Shown here in pieces: positions 1 to 7,823 of a stretch of 30,368 nucleotides of DNA. The stretch's first letter is position 1; the number at the start of each line of letters is the position of its first letter. A program made the position numbers and the translations under genes. Below the pieces are notes generated by a model that worked only from the letters and a program-made list of their open reading frames with translations, was not told the DNA's origin and did not search any database. The stretch lies in the NCBI GenBank assembly GCA_944385195.1, contig CALWWH010000270.1:1-30368 (forward strand), written 5' to 3'. This DNA comes from an uncultured Oscillospiraceae bacterium. Lineage in GTDB: Bacteria; Bacillota; Clostridia; Oscillospirales; Oscillospiraceae.

Positions 1-1143
1 GCCGTCCCCGAGCGCGCACAGCTCTTTGAGCAGAAGTACGGCTGCAAAGCCGTCACCAACGAAGAAATCTACAACGATCCCGAGATCGAGATCGTCCTGA
101 ACCTGACCTATCCCACCTCCCACGTCGAGGTCACCCGTGCCGCTCTGGAGCATGGCAAGCACGTCCACACGGAGAAGATGATGGGCGTCACCTGGGAAGA
201 CGGCCTGGAGCTGAAGGCTCTGGCCGAAGAGGCCGAGAAGAAGGGCCTGTGGTACACCAACGCCCCCGACACCTTCATGGGCGGCGCATGGCAGACCGCT
301 CGCCAGCTGATCGACAGCGGCTTCATCGGCACGCCCCTTGGCAGCTACTGCCTGGTCACCCGCGGCAACATGATCCTGGGCGCTGAGCGCGGCCAGAGCA
401 CCCGCCGCGAGCTGCCCAAGCAGGAGGGCGGCGACGACATGATGGCGCGCTTTGCCCGCATGATGCTGCCCGGCTACAACCCCCGCACCCCCGCCGGCTC
501 CGGCCTGCCCTTCGATATGGGCGGCTACTACCTGCACAACCTGATCAACATGTTCGGCAACATCAACCGCGTGGCCGGCTATGCCCGCACCCTGGTCAAG
601 AGCAACAGCTCCAACGACCCGCTGAACACCAACTACAAGAACACCGAGCCTAACACCGAGATCGACACCGTCGCCGGTACCCTCGAGTTTGACAACGGCG
701 TCTACGGCAACATCCTGTTCACCGCCGGCATCAACTCTCAGGATAACGCCTTCGTCATCTACGGCTCCGACGCCAACCTGATCTGCCCCGACCCCAACTA
801 CTACGGCGGCAAGGTCTTCCTGCAGACCAACATCCGCAAGGGTATGGCCTTCAGCCCCAACGGCATCGAGCCGATGGAGATGTTCGAGGTCCCGCCCACG
901 CACTGCCTGCTCGACGAGAGCCGCGGCGCCGGCCTGCTGGATCTGGCCTTCGCCATCCGCAACGGCCGCAAGCCTCGCTGCCACTACACCATGGGCCTGC
1001 AGACCTTCGAGGTCGTCCACGGCCTGATCGACAGCTGCACCAACGGCGTCAACCACACCATGGTCTCCCACGTCGACCGTCCCGCCGCTCTGCGCCCGGG
1101 CATCTACCGCGGTCTGGATCAGCAGGTCATCTTCGACGATTGA
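1..1143 (+). CDS. Gfo/Idh/MocA family oxidoreductase, 5' end outside window
   Basis: The reading frame is open from base 1, so the gene begins upstream; 380 residues are visible. These enzymes are cytosolic NAD(P)-dependent sugar, sugar-alcohol or inositol dehydrogenases with an N-terminal Rossmann fold and a C-terminal alpha/beta substrate domain. The GxGxxG nucleotide motif is missing because it lies before the window. The family signature after the Rossmann strands is seen as VLNLTYPTSH, then HVHTEKMM near visible residues 55-60; the usual EKP reads EKM here, keeping the catalytic-region lysine. The C-terminal domain contains the GGYYLHNLINMFG stretch expected of the family. It is followed 54 bp later by an isomerase/epimerase gene, a common pairing in inositol or unusual-sugar catabolism. 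The substrate cannot be read from the sequence. Confidence 0.9.
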   Translation, partial: AVPERAQLFEQKYGCKAVTNEEIYNDPEIEIVLNLTYPTSHVEVTRAALEHGKHVHTEKMMGVTWEDGLELKALAEEAEKKGLWYTNAPDTFMGGAWQTARQLIDSGFIGTPLGSYCLVTRGNMILGAERGQSTRRELPKQEGGDDMMARFARMMLPGYNPRTPAGSGLPFDMGGYYLHNLINMFGNINRVAGYARTLVKSNSSNDPLNTNYKNTEPNTEIDTVAGTLEFDNGVYGNILFTAGINSQDNAFVIYGSDANLICPDPNYYGGKVFLQTNIRKGMAFSPNGIEPMEMFEVPPTHCLLDESRGAGLLDLAFAIRNGRKPRCHYTMGLQTFEVVHGLIDSCTNGVNHTMVSHVDRPAALRPGIYRGLDQQVIFDD

Positions 1144-1197
1144 TCTCTATCTCTCGGCACCGCAGCCTGTACATCATTTGAAACAGAGGTATCAGTT

Positions 1198-2019
1198 ATG
1201 GAAAAAATGAAAGCCGGTTTTATCGGCATCATGGAACGCGGCGGCGATCCCTGGGAACAGTTTGAAAAAGCTGCCCAAATCGGCTACAAAGGTTCTGAGA
1301 GCGCCGGCATGCTCCTCATGCAGGGCGATCCTAAGGAAAACCTGGCCCGCCTGAAAGACATCGGCATCAAGCCCCTGACCGCCAGCACCATGTCCGGTGA
1401 GACCCTGGCCAAGAACGGCGTCGGGCCCATCATCGAAAGCGCCCATATGATGGAGACCGACAAGGCTGTGGTCTTCCACGGCAAGGTCTATTTCACCAAG
1501 ATGAACCAGCCCGCCACCTATGACGATGTCATGAAGGAGATCGAGCTGCTGCAGCAGTCCGCCGCCGCTTGTAAAAAGGAAGGCGTCAAGCTGGCCTACC
1601 ACAACCATGACCCGGAGTTCCGCATGAGCTTTAACGGCATGACCGTCTTTGACATGCTGCTCGCTTACGCGCCCGATCTGTGGATTGAGCTGGATGTGGG
1701 CTGGACCACCTATGCCGGCGTTGACCCCGTGGCGCTGCTGTACCGCATCGCTCCGCGTCTGAGCGCCGTCCACTTCAAGGATTTCATCCCGGGCCCCGAC
1801 GTTCAGGTCCCGCTGTGGGGCAGCAAGGAGCTGTACAACATGCCCAACTTCTGCGCCCTCGGCTCCGGCGCCCTGAAGGTCCACGACTGCCTGAAGGCTT
1901 GCCACGACATCGGCATTGAGTACGCTGTCGTCGAGCAGGATTTCATGCACGTCCTGAGCCCGATGGAAGTGCTCCAGGTCGACTACCTGGTCATGAAGGA
2001 ATCCGGCTACCTCGAGTAA
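1198..2019 (+). CDS. sugar phosphate isomerase/epimerase family protein (AP-endonuclease 2-like TIM barrel)
   Basis: A 273-residue protein, the normal length for IolE/IolI-type xylose-isomerase-like TIM barrels, which isomerise or epimerise keto-sugars or inositol intermediates using a divalent metal. Visible metal-site hallmarks are KLAYHNHDPEF (His-x-His after a barrel strand), WIELDVGWTT (Glu and Asp ligands), AVHFKDF (His-Phe-Lys-Asp) and a late AVVEQD (Glu). The ATG at 1198 follows an A-rich AACAGAGGT stretch; a second in-frame ATG lies three codons later. It is probably co-transcribed with the oxidoreductase upstream and is closed by a strong hairpin 11 bases after its stop. The exact substrate is unknown. 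Confidence 0.88.
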   Translation: MEKMKAGFIGIMERGGDPWEQFEKAAQIGYKGSESAGMLLMQGDPKENLARLKDIGIKPLTASTMSGETLAKNGVGPIIESAHMMETDKAVVFHGKVYFTKMNQPATYDDVMKEIELLQQSAAACKKEGVKLAYHNHDPEFRMSFNGMTVFDMLLAYAPDLWIELDVGWTTYAGVDPVALLYRIAPRLSAVHFKDFIPGPDVQVPLWGSKELYNMPNFCALGSGALKVHDCLKACHDIGIEYAVVEQDFMHVLSPMEVLQVDYLVMKESGYLE

Positions 2020-2029
2020 ATCAGCGACA

Positions 2030-2065
2030 AAAGGCGACCGCCACGGCATTGTGGCGGTCGCCTTT
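2030..2065. terminator. bidirectional intrinsic terminator between convergent genes
   Basis: A perfect 15-bp stem (2030-2044 with 2051-2065) and a 6-base loop lie between the epimerase-like gene and the convergent cyclase gene. The stem ends are A/T runs, so each strand ends in a short U-tract (CCTTTGTT on plus, CCTTTTGT on minus). Confidence 0.85.
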
Positions 2066-2112
2066 GTTCGCTATCTTTTTCGCCATAGAAGCCGGAGCGA
2101 TTCCCCCAGCTC

Positions 2113-2676
2113 TTACGCCTCAATGAGCACCGCCCGGCAGGGAGCTCCGTCGCTGCCGCCGAGGTTCAGGGGCGCCGCACTGAGGAAATATCGCCCGGGA
2201 GCGACATCCTGTAGCCGCAGGCCCTCCAGCAGCACCACTTCTGCCCGCAGCAGGGGCAGGTGCACCGGCAGGGGCGCGCTGATCGGCCCCACAGACTGCG
2301 ACTCAACCCCCAGCAGGTCGATGCCCGCCTTTGCAAACACAGCTGCGGCCTCGGCGGTGACGTCGGTCTGCCCCTTGAGCAAAATGCGCCCGACTCCTCC
2401 CGCAGCCGCCAGCACAGCCTCTGCCTGGCCGGTATACTCCGCGACATAACAGGGGCCGACGCATTTCTCCAGCGCCAGCTGATCCACGGTCTTCCCCTCA
2501 CGGCAGCAGTGAAACGGCGCGTCGATATGGGTCCCATTGTGGGCATTCATACGCAGGGAGGTCAGATTGTACGCTCCCCCGTCAGACATGCGCAGCTCGG
2601 CGATGCGCTCCGGCGCATCGTCGCCGGGATAGACCGCGCAGGAGAAAACCTCTTGGGAAGTGTCGTAGAGCTTCAT
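2113..2676 (-). CDS. cyclase family protein (kynurenine formamidase-like metal hydrolase)
   Basis: A 187-residue protein of the cyclase family (PF04199), whose members hydrolyse formamide, lactam or ester bonds with a bound divalent metal; kynurenine formamidase KynB is the best-known relative. The signature HNGTHIDAPFH lies at residues 46-56, with His46, His50, Asp52 and His56 as likely metal ligands. Family members are usually 200-220 residues, so this one is slightly short. An AAGAAGG site lies upstream of the ATG. It lies 87 bp downstream of the FAD dehydrogenase gene on the same strand with no clear terminator between, so co-transcription is likely. No tryptophan-degradation gene is nearby, so kynurenine as substrate is not supported. 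Confidence 0.85.
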   Translation of the reverse strand: MKLYDTSQEVFSCAVYPGDDAPERIAELRMSDGGAYNLTSLRMNAHNGTHIDAPFHCCREGKTVDQLALEKCVGPCYVAEYTGQAEAVLAAAGGVGRILLKGQTDVTAEAAAVFAKAGIDLLGVESQSVGPISAPLPVHLPLLRAEVVLLEGLRLQDVAPGRYFLSAAPLNLGGSDGAPCRAVLIEA

Positions 2677-2763
2677 AGCGACCGCCTTCTTTTCGGTTCA
2701 ATTGGGGATGGCTTCCCAGCGCGCAGCTGCCAAGCCGCCGCAGGTTCCGGCCGCGCGCTCAGC

Positions 2764-4131
2764 TTATTGGCCGGCAATGTTGCGCGCCACGTGGACGCCG
2801 CTGGCGGAGGCGTGGGACAGGGAGTGGGTAATGCCGCTGCCGTCGCCGATGATGTAGAGGTCGTCGTATTTGGCCTGGAGCTTGTCGTTGACCTCCACTT
2901 CCATGTTGTAGAACTTGACCTCGACGCCGTAGAGCAGGGTATCGTCGTTGGCGGTACCGGGGGCGACCTTATCCAGGGCGTAGATCATCTCGATGATGCC
3001 GTCCAGAATGCGCTTGGGCAGCGCCAGGCTCAGGTCGCCGGGGGTGGCATTGAGCGTCGGCGTGACGAAGGACTCCTCGATGCGCTTCGGAGTAGAGCGC
3101 TGGCCGCGAATCAGGTCGCCAAAGCGCTGGACGATGACGCCGCCGCCGAGCATATTTCTCAGCCGGGCAATGGACTCGCCATAGCCATTGGAGTCTTTAA
3201 AGGGCTCGGAGAAATGCTTGGCCACCAGCAGGGCAAAGTTGGTATTGCCCGTCTGCTTGGCGGGGTCCTCATAGCTGTGGCCGTTGACGGTGATGATGCC
3301 GTTGGTGTTCTCGTTGACCACCACGCCCCTGGGATTCATACAGAAGGTGCGGACCAGATCCTCATATTTCGGGGTGCGGTAGACGAGCTTACTCTCGTAG
3401 AGTTCGTCGGTGATGTGCGAGAAGACCTCGGCAGGCAGTTCCACACGGACGCCCAGGTCGACGCGATTGCTGCGGGTGGGGATTTCCATCTGCTTGCAGA
3501 CGGACTCCATCCACTTGCTCCCGCTGCGGCCCACGGAGATGATACACTTGTCGCAGGTATGGGTCTGGCCGTCCAGGATGACTCTGAAGCCCGGCTGCAG
3601 GGCCTCGACAGACTCCACCGGGGTGTCGAAGAAGAAACTGACCTTGTCCCGCAGATAGGCAAAGAGGTTCTCCAGGACGACATAGTTGATGTCGGTGCCC
3701 AGATGGCGCACAGACGCGTCCAGCAAATGCAGATCATTCTGGATGCAGATTTTCTTGAACTTGGTGCCGGCGGTGGAGTACAGCTTGGTCCCCGCGCCGC
3801 CGTAGGCCATGTTGATCTCGTCGACGTACTTCATCAGTTCGATGGCCCGCTGCTTGCCGATGTACTCATAGAGCGTGCCGCCGAAGTCGTTGGTGATGTT
3901 GTACTTGCCATCAGAGAAGGCACCCGCACCGCCGAAGCCGCTCATAATGGAGCAGGTCTTGCAGCCAATACAGGCCTTAATTTTATCGCCGTCGATGGGA
4001 CAGCGGCGCTTTTCCAGGGCATGGCCTGCCTCGAAGACCGCCACTTTCAGATCCGGGCGCAGCCGGCTGAGCTCATATGCCGAATAAATGCCCCCGGGGC
4101 CGGCGCCAATGATAATCACGTCATAATGCAT
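2764..4131 (-). CDS. FAD-dependent dehydrogenase, COG2509-like
   Basis: A 455-residue flavoprotein. The start chosen is the ATG at 4131, because AGGAGG sits 7 bases before it and the product then begins directly with the dinucleotide-binding strand MHYDVIIIGAGPGG; the frame stays open upstream but without a comparable site. The Rossmann GxGxxG is at residues 9-14 with an acidic residue near 34 for FAD ribose. A cysteine cluster at residues 44, 54, 57 and 60 (CIGCKTC) follows and is conserved in this uncharacterised family; it could bind a metal or Fe-S centre or be redox active. The second FAD motif, YIIGDGSGITHS, is near the C terminus. No specific reaction is established. It has its own promoter at 4268-4296. 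Confidence 0.88.
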   Translation of the reverse strand: MHYDVIIIGAGPGGIYSAYELSRLRPDLKVAVFEAGHALEKRRCPIDGDKIKACIGCKTCSIMSGFGGAGAFSDGKYNITNDFGGTLYEYIGKQRAIELMKYVDEINMAYGGAGTKLYSTAGTKFKKICIQNDLHLLDASVRHLGTDINYVVLENLFAYLRDKVSFFFDTPVESVEALQPGFRVILDGQTHTCDKCIISVGRSGSKWMESVCKQMEIPTRSNRVDLGVRVELPAEVFSHITDELYESKLVYRTPKYEDLVRTFCMNPRGVVVNENTNGIITVNGHSYEDPAKQTGNTNFALLVAKHFSEPFKDSNGYGESIARLRNMLGGGVIVQRFGDLIRGQRSTPKRIEESFVTPTLNATPGDLSLALPKRILDGIIEMIYALDKVAPGTANDDTLLYGVEVKFYNMEVEVNDKLQAKYDDLYIIGDGSGITHSLSHASASGVHVARNIAGQ

Positions 4132-4267
4132 AGTGGTTCCTCCTGGGAAGGATATCAGATACCGCTGCGGAGATTCTGCCGGTCTGATGTTCGGTATTAA
4201 GGGGCTGGCAGAAGCGGTTGCCGCCGGACAGCGCCCGGCAGGCCCCCTGAGTCGATTGTCCCGCTTT

Positions 4268-4296
4268 ATTTTAGCATGTTTTGGTGAGGCTTTCAA
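4268..4296 (-). promoter_or_regulatory. sigma-A promoter for the FAD dehydrogenase gene
   Basis: Read on the minus strand, TTGAAA and TAAAAT are separated by exactly 17 bp. Transcription from here gives a leader of about 130 nt before the ATG at 4131. I see no recognisable riboswitch in that leader. Confidence 0.7.
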
Positions 4297-4333
4297 GTTG
4301 ATTTGTGGCAAAGTATACCGCTTCACGTGCTGC

Positions 4334-4372
4334 AAGGCGGCTGTGCCCGGGGGGAATGGGCACAGCCGCCTT
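4334..4372. repeat. perfect 15-bp inverted repeat without U-tract
   Basis: The arms 4334-4348 and 4358-4372 are exact reverse complements with a 9-base G-rich loop. It looks like an intrinsic terminator, but neither strand has a T-run immediately after the stem, and no gene on either strand ends here: the flanking genes diverge. It sits in the 472-bp gap between the FAD dehydrogenase and trxA. Apart from this repeat and the two promoters I see nothing else in that gap. Confidence 0.7.
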
Positions 4373-4538
4373 AAAAAGCAGGGGTTTTCCTGACCAAAGC
4401 GGGGAAAAATAAGGACCCCCATTGTCAAGCCCAGACGGCAGCCCCGGCAAAGACGGACCTGCGGGCGGCTGCGGCAGCCCATTTCCCGGCTATGCGCCGC
4501 GGTGCGGCTGATGGAGCAGGATAAGGAGCCAATAGCAG

Positions 4539-4567
4539 TTGCAACCGGGCGCGTTTGATGCTACAAT
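4539..4567 (+). promoter_or_regulatory. sigma-A promoter for trxA-trxB
   Basis: TTGCAA and TACAAT are separated by 17 bp. The predicted start of transcription lies about 30 nt before the trxA ATG, leaving room only for the AGGAGG site. Confidence 0.75.
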
Positions 4568-4603
4568 AGAGACAAATTCCATTACCGCCAGGAGGTTTAT
4601 GTT

Positions 4604-4906
4604 ATGGCACTAATCATTACAAAAGATAACTTCGAGCAGAAAGTTCTCAAAAGCACGAAGCCCGTCCTGCTGGATTTCTGGGCCAGCTGGTGCGGCCCGT
4701 GCCGCATGGTCGGCCCCATCATCGAGGAGATTGCAGCAGAGCGCGAGGACATTGTCGTCGGCAAGGTCAATGTTGACGAGGAGCAGGAGCTGGCAGCCCA
4801 GTTCAGGATCTCCAGCATCCCAACCCTCGTGGTCATCAAAGACGGCAAAATCACCAACCAGGCCATGGGCGCCCGGCCCAAGGCGCAGATTCTGGCGCTG
4901 CTGTGA
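4604..4906 (+). CDS. trxA: thioredoxin
   Basis: A 100-residue cytosolic thioredoxin, close to the typical 100-110. The redox site WCGPC gives Cys30 and Cys33; the cis-proline loop SSIPT and the buried Asp in LLDFWASW are present. It reduces protein disulfides such as those of ribonucleotide reductase and peroxiredoxins, and is re-reduced by the thioredoxin reductase encoded 47 bp downstream. The AGGAGG site (4590-4595) sits 8 bases before the ATG. The operon trxA-trxB is self-contained, with its own promoter and a terminator after trxB. Confidence 0.96.
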   Translation: MALIITKDNFEQKVLKSTKPVLLDFWASWCGPCRMVGPIIEEIAAEREDIVVGKVNVDEEQELAAQFRISSIPTLVVIKDGKITNQAMGARPKAQILALL

Positions 4907-4953
4907 GCCCACCGCAGGGTCCAGGCCCTGCTTTTTGACAGGAGAGAATATCT

Positions 4954-5883
4954 ATGGACCACATTTATGATATGATCATCGTGGGCGGCGGCCCCGGCGG
5001 TTACACCGCAGCCCTCTACGCTGCCCGCGCAGGCATGAAAACCGCCCTGATCGAGAAACTCAGCGCCGGCGGCCAGATGGCACTCACGGAGCAAATTGAC
5101 AACTATCCCGGCTTTGAAGAGGGGATCGAGGGCTATGCCCTGGGCTTTAAAATGCAGCAGCAGGCAGAGCGCTTCGGCGCCGAGACCCTCTACAGTGAGG
5201 TCACCGGCCTACAGCTGAAGGAAGCGATCAAAACGGTGCAGACCGCCGACGGCAGTTATCAGGCCAAGACCGTTGTCCTGGCCACCGGCGCCAACCCCCG
5301 CCCCCTGGGTGTGGCAGGGGAGCAGGCCTGCCTCGGCCGGGGCATCCACTACTGCGCCTCCTGCGACGGGATGTTCTACAAGGACAAGACGGTCATGGTC
5401 GTCGGCGGCGGCAACACCGCCGCAGCGGATGCGCTGCTGCTCTCCCGGCTGTGCCGGAAGGTTATCCTCGTCCACCGCCGCGACACCCTCCGGGCCACAA
5501 AGCTCTACCACAGCTCCCCGGAGCAGGCAGAAAACGTCGAGTTCCGCTGGAACAGCGCCGTGGACGCCCTGCGCTTTGATGAGGAAGCCTTCCGGGGGGT
5601 CGCGCTGAAGAATCTGCAAACAGGTGAGGTCACCAATGTGGATTGCGACGGCGTCTTTGTGGCCATTGGCCGCAACCCGGCCACAGAATTGGTTCAAGGG
5701 CAGCTGGAGCTGGACCCCAGCGGTTATGTCCTGGCCGATGAGACCTGCCGCACGAACCTGCCCGGCGTCTTTGCCGTGGGCGACGTGCGCAGCAAAGCCC
5801 TGCGCCAGGTCATCACCGCCGCGGCTGACGGCGCTGTCGCGGCCTTCTACGCAGAGGAGTACCTTGCAGAACGGATGGAATAA
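4954..5883 (+). CDS. trxB: thioredoxin-disulfide reductase
   Basis: A 309-residue low-molecular-weight thioredoxin reductase, normal length. The FAD motif VGGGPGG is at residues 10-16, the redox dithiol CASCDG has Cys134 and Cys137 (the usual form is CATCDG), the nucleotide motif VVGGGNTAAADA comes next, followed by VHRRD, which contacts the 2'-phosphate of NADPH. The C-terminal FAD loop reads VFAVGDVRSK. The NADPH Rossmann motif is slightly atypical: GGGNTAAADA where GGGxSAxxEA is common. It completes the NADPH-to-thioredoxin pathway with the preceding gene. Confidence 0.95.
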   Translation: MDHIYDMIIVGGGPGGYTAALYAARAGMKTALIEKLSAGGQMALTEQIDNYPGFEEGIEGYALGFKMQQQAERFGAETLYSEVTGLQLKEAIKTVQTADGSYQAKTVVLATGANPRPLGVAGEQACLGRGIHYCASCDGMFYKDKTVMVVGGGNTAAADALLLSRLCRKVILVHRRDTLRATKLYHSSPEQAENVEFRWNSAVDALRFDEEAFRGVALKNLQTGEVTNVDCDGVFVAIGRNPATELVQGQLELDPSGYVLADETCRTNLPGVFAVGDVRSKALRQVITAAADGAVAAFYAEEYLAERME

Positions 5884-5927
5884 AAAAGCGCTGCCGCCGC
5901 GACCAAGTCGCGGCGACAACGCTTTTT
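5883..5927. terminator. intrinsic terminator after trxB, usable in both directions
   Basis: An inner 9-bp stem (5895-5903 with 5907-5915) sits inside an outer AAAAAGCG/CGCTTTTT pairing (5883-5890 with 5920-5927). The 5' arm overlaps the trxB stop codon. The plus strand ends in TTTTT and the minus strand in TTTTTT, so it could also stop transcripts from the convergent kinase gene. Confidence 0.85.
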
Positions 5928-5969
5928 GTATGTTCCGCAATCTGGGCCGGGATACGCCTTTGAGAAGGA

Positions 5970-6002
5970 GCGCTTTTCAGAGATAGATGCAGAGAAAAGC
6001 GC
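5970..6002 (-). terminator. possible weak terminator after the P-loop kinase gene
   Basis: A 9-bp inverted repeat (5970-5978 with 5994-6002) lies 2 bases beyond the kinase stop. The following bases on the minus strand are only pyrimidine-rich (TCCTTCTC), so this may just be a 3'-stabilising hairpin backed up by the trxB terminator. Confidence 0.4.
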
Positions 6003-6004
6003 GA

Positions 6005-6466
6005 TTATCTCCCCTCCAGCCAAACATCAACTTCCTCCCGTTTTGGCGCCTCAAACCGCGCCTCAAACTTTGCCAGCAGTCCCTCGTCGACAAAATACAC
6101 ATCCGGCCCCGCAGCAGCGTTGCGCTTTGCAATGCGCCGATGCCATTCGGCCTCGTCGACATGGATGTAGTGCAGCTCGAAGGGGATGCCGCGCTGGGTG
6201 AAATAATTGCGCACAGTCTCCCGGCCGGCGCGCGTCCAGGGCCCCCAATCCAAAACCACATCCACACCCAACCGGACCAGTTCCGCCGCTTTTTTTAACA
6301 GATACGTCTGCGTCCGTGCGGCAAAAACATCGTGAGCCTCTCCCGCACCTTCGGGCCAGAGCGTGCGCATCAGTTCGTCGCAGGACAGCCGCGCCGCATC
6401 GAATTGCGCAGCGTAGGTGGTCTTGCCGCAGCAGAGCTTGCCGCAGATCAGAATGGCCTTAGACAT
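6005..6466 (-). CDS. AAA_33-type P-loop kinase / ATP-binding protein
   Basis: A 153-residue small P-loop protein. The Walker A motif GKLCCGKT is at residues 9-16; a Walker B-like strand VDVVLDWG and an LID-like segment with WHRRIAKRN follow, as in zeta-toxin, chloramphenicol phosphotransferase-like and polynucleotide-kinase-like proteins of PF13671. These phosphorylate small molecules or nucleic acid ends; the substrate here is unknown. GGGGGAG precedes the ATG. It starts 57 bp after the small OadG-like gene on the same strand with no terminator between, so it may share the oadB transcript, although no functional link is obvious. Confidence 0.75.
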   Translation of the reverse strand: MSKAILICGKLCCGKTTYAAQFDAARLSCDELMRTLWPEGAGEAHDVFAARTQTYLLKKAAELVRLGVDVVLDWGPWTRAGRETVRNYFTQRGIPFELHYIHVDEAEWHRRIAKRNAAAGPDVYFVDEGLLAKFEARFEAPKREEVDVWLEGR

Positions 6467-6523
6467 GATCTCCCCCGTACAAAAGCCGGCGCAGCATCTG
6501 CGTGTTGTTCAAACGAAGGATCC

Positions 6524-6658
6524 TTATTCACTCTTGGTGAAGATCTTGTTGAGCAGAACCGTGGCGATGATGATGATGCCGATGACGATAAAAACGCCCA
6601 ACCAGCCAGAGACCAGATAGCTCAGACCGGAGATAAAGTTCATAGGATTAAAAGTCAT
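6524..6658 (-). CDS. 44-residue OadG-like membrane peptide (decarboxylase gamma-like subunit)
   Basis: A short gene of 44 codons plus TAA, starting at the ATG at 6658. AGGAGG (6667-6672 on the minus strand) sits 8 bases before it, directly after the oadB stop codon; only 17 bases separate the two coding regions. The peptide has a short polar N terminus, one hydrophobic span of about 20 residues (roughly 16-37, ending IIIIATVLLN) and a charged C-terminal tail. That is the layout of the membrane anchor of OadG, the gamma subunit that stabilises Na+-pumping decarboxylases, but without the C-terminal His/metal region of a full-length OadG. Position and topology, not strong sequence identity, support the call. 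Confidence 0.7.
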   Translation of the reverse strand: MTFNPMNFISGLSYLVSGWLGVFIVIGIIIIATVLLNKIFTKSE

Positions 6659-6676
6659 ATCTGTTGCCTCCTTATA

Positions 6677-7804
6677 TTACAGGAAGAAGTTGAGGATCAG
6701 GCCGCCGGCGATGACGGAGGCGATCTGACCGGAGACGTTGACGCCAATGGAGTGCATGAGCAAGAAGTTCTGCGGATCCTCCTGCAGGCCGATCTTGTGG
6801 ACCACACGGCCGCTCATGGGGAAGGCAGAGATGCCGGCGGCGCCGATCATGGGGTTGATCTTCTTCTTGAGGAAGAGGTTCATAAACTTTGCCACCAGGA
6901 TACCACCAGCGGTATCAAAGACAAAGGCGAACAGGCCCAGGCCCAGGATGAGCAGGGTGTCCGGCTTGAGGAAGGCCGCAGCCTGCATCTGCGTGGCAAC
7001 CGTCAGGCCCAGGAAAATGGTGATCAGGTTGGCCAGGACCTTCTGCGCGGTCTCAGACAGGGAGTTGAGCACGCCGCACTCACGGATGAGGTTACCGAAC
7101 ATCAAAAAGCCGATCAAAGACACAGAAGCGGGGGCAACGACGCCGGCCACGATGGTGATGATGATCGGGAAGAGGATGCGGGTGGTCTTGGAGACGGTCC
7201 GCTGCTCATAGGGCATCCGGATCCGGCGCTCCTTTTTGGTGGTCATCAGCTTGATGACCGGCGGCTGGATGATGGGCACCAGGGCCATGTAGGAATAGGC
7301 GGCGACCATGATCGCGCCCTGATAGGCGGAGTTGAGCTTCTGGGACACGACGATGGAGGTGGGGCCGTCGGCGGCGCCGATGATGGCGATGGAGGCGGCG
7401 TCATTCCAGTCGAAGAACATGGAGGCCAGGCACAGCGTGAAGAAAATGCCGAACTGGGCCGCCGCGCCGAAGATCATCAGCTTGGGGTTTGACAGCAGCG
7501 GGCCGAAGTCGATCATTGCGCCGATGCCGATGAAGAGGATCAGCGGGAAAAGCTCGTTAGAGATACCGGCGCTAAAGAGCGTGCTCAGGGCGCCAACCTC
7601 AGCGCCCTGGGTGATCGCACCGGAGAACGGAATGTTGACCAGGATGGTGCCGAAGCCCATCGGCAGCAGCAGCGTGGGCTCCATCTCGTGGCGAATGGCC
7701 AGGTAAATCAGCAATCCGCCAATGACCCACATGACGATGTAGCGCCAGTCGGCCAGGGCTGCGATGTTTTCCCAAAGAAAACTCAGACCTTCTAAGATAT
7801 TCAT
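6677..7804 (-). CDS. oadB: sodium ion-translocating decarboxylase subunit beta
   Basis: A 375-residue polytopic membrane protein of the OadB/MmdB/GcdB family. It couples decarboxylation of biotin-bound CO2 (from oxaloacetate, methylmalonyl-CoA or glutaconyl-CoA) to Na+ export. The invariant IIGAADGPTSI segment is at residues 141-151, with Asp146 matching the Na+/proton-carrying aspartate of the family; FDTAGG and the C-terminal GVNVSGQ re-entrant motif are also present. Length is normal for the family. No carboxyltransferase alpha subunit or biotin carrier gene lies within the window, so the complex must be completed by genes elsewhere. AAGGGAG lies 6 bases before the ATG. The leader (7805-7959) contains a riboswitch-like structure and a terminator, implying transcription attenuation. 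Confidence 0.95.
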   Translation of the reverse strand: MNILEGLSFLWENIAALADWRYIVMWVIGGLLIYLAIRHEMEPTLLLPMGFGTILVNIPFSGAITQGAEVGALSTLFSAGISNELFPLILFIGIGAMIDFGPLLSNPKLMIFGAAAQFGIFFTLCLASMFFDWNDAASIAIIGAADGPTSIVVSQKLNSAYQGAIMVAAYSYMALVPIIQPPVIKLMTTKKERRIRMPYEQRTVSKTTRILFPIIITIVAGVVAPASVSLIGFLMFGNLIRECGVLNSLSETAQKVLANLITIFLGLTVATQMQAAAFLKPDTLLILGLGLFAFVFDTAGGILVAKFMNLFLKKKINPMIGAAGISAFPMSGRVVHKIGLQEDPQNFLLMHSIGVNVSGQIASVIAGGLILNFFL

Positions 7805-7823
7805 TTTTTACTCCCTTCTGGAC

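Noticed and set aside
2260..4200. A 646-codon open frame on the plus strand
   Set aside because: It lies antisense to the cyclase and FAD dehydrogenase genes, which have clear family motifs. Its composition (His, Val, Gly, Asp rich) is typical of an antisense shadow in GC-rich DNA.
4132..4482. N-terminal extension of the FAD dehydrogenase
   Set aside because: It crosses the promoter and the inverted repeat, has no ribosome binding site, and the Rossmann fold begins directly at the ATG at 4131, which has AGGAGG.
6332..7492. A 386-codon open frame on the plus strand
   Set aside because: It is antisense to oadB and the small downstream genes, without recognisable domains; the OadB motif IGAADGPTS settles the real strand.
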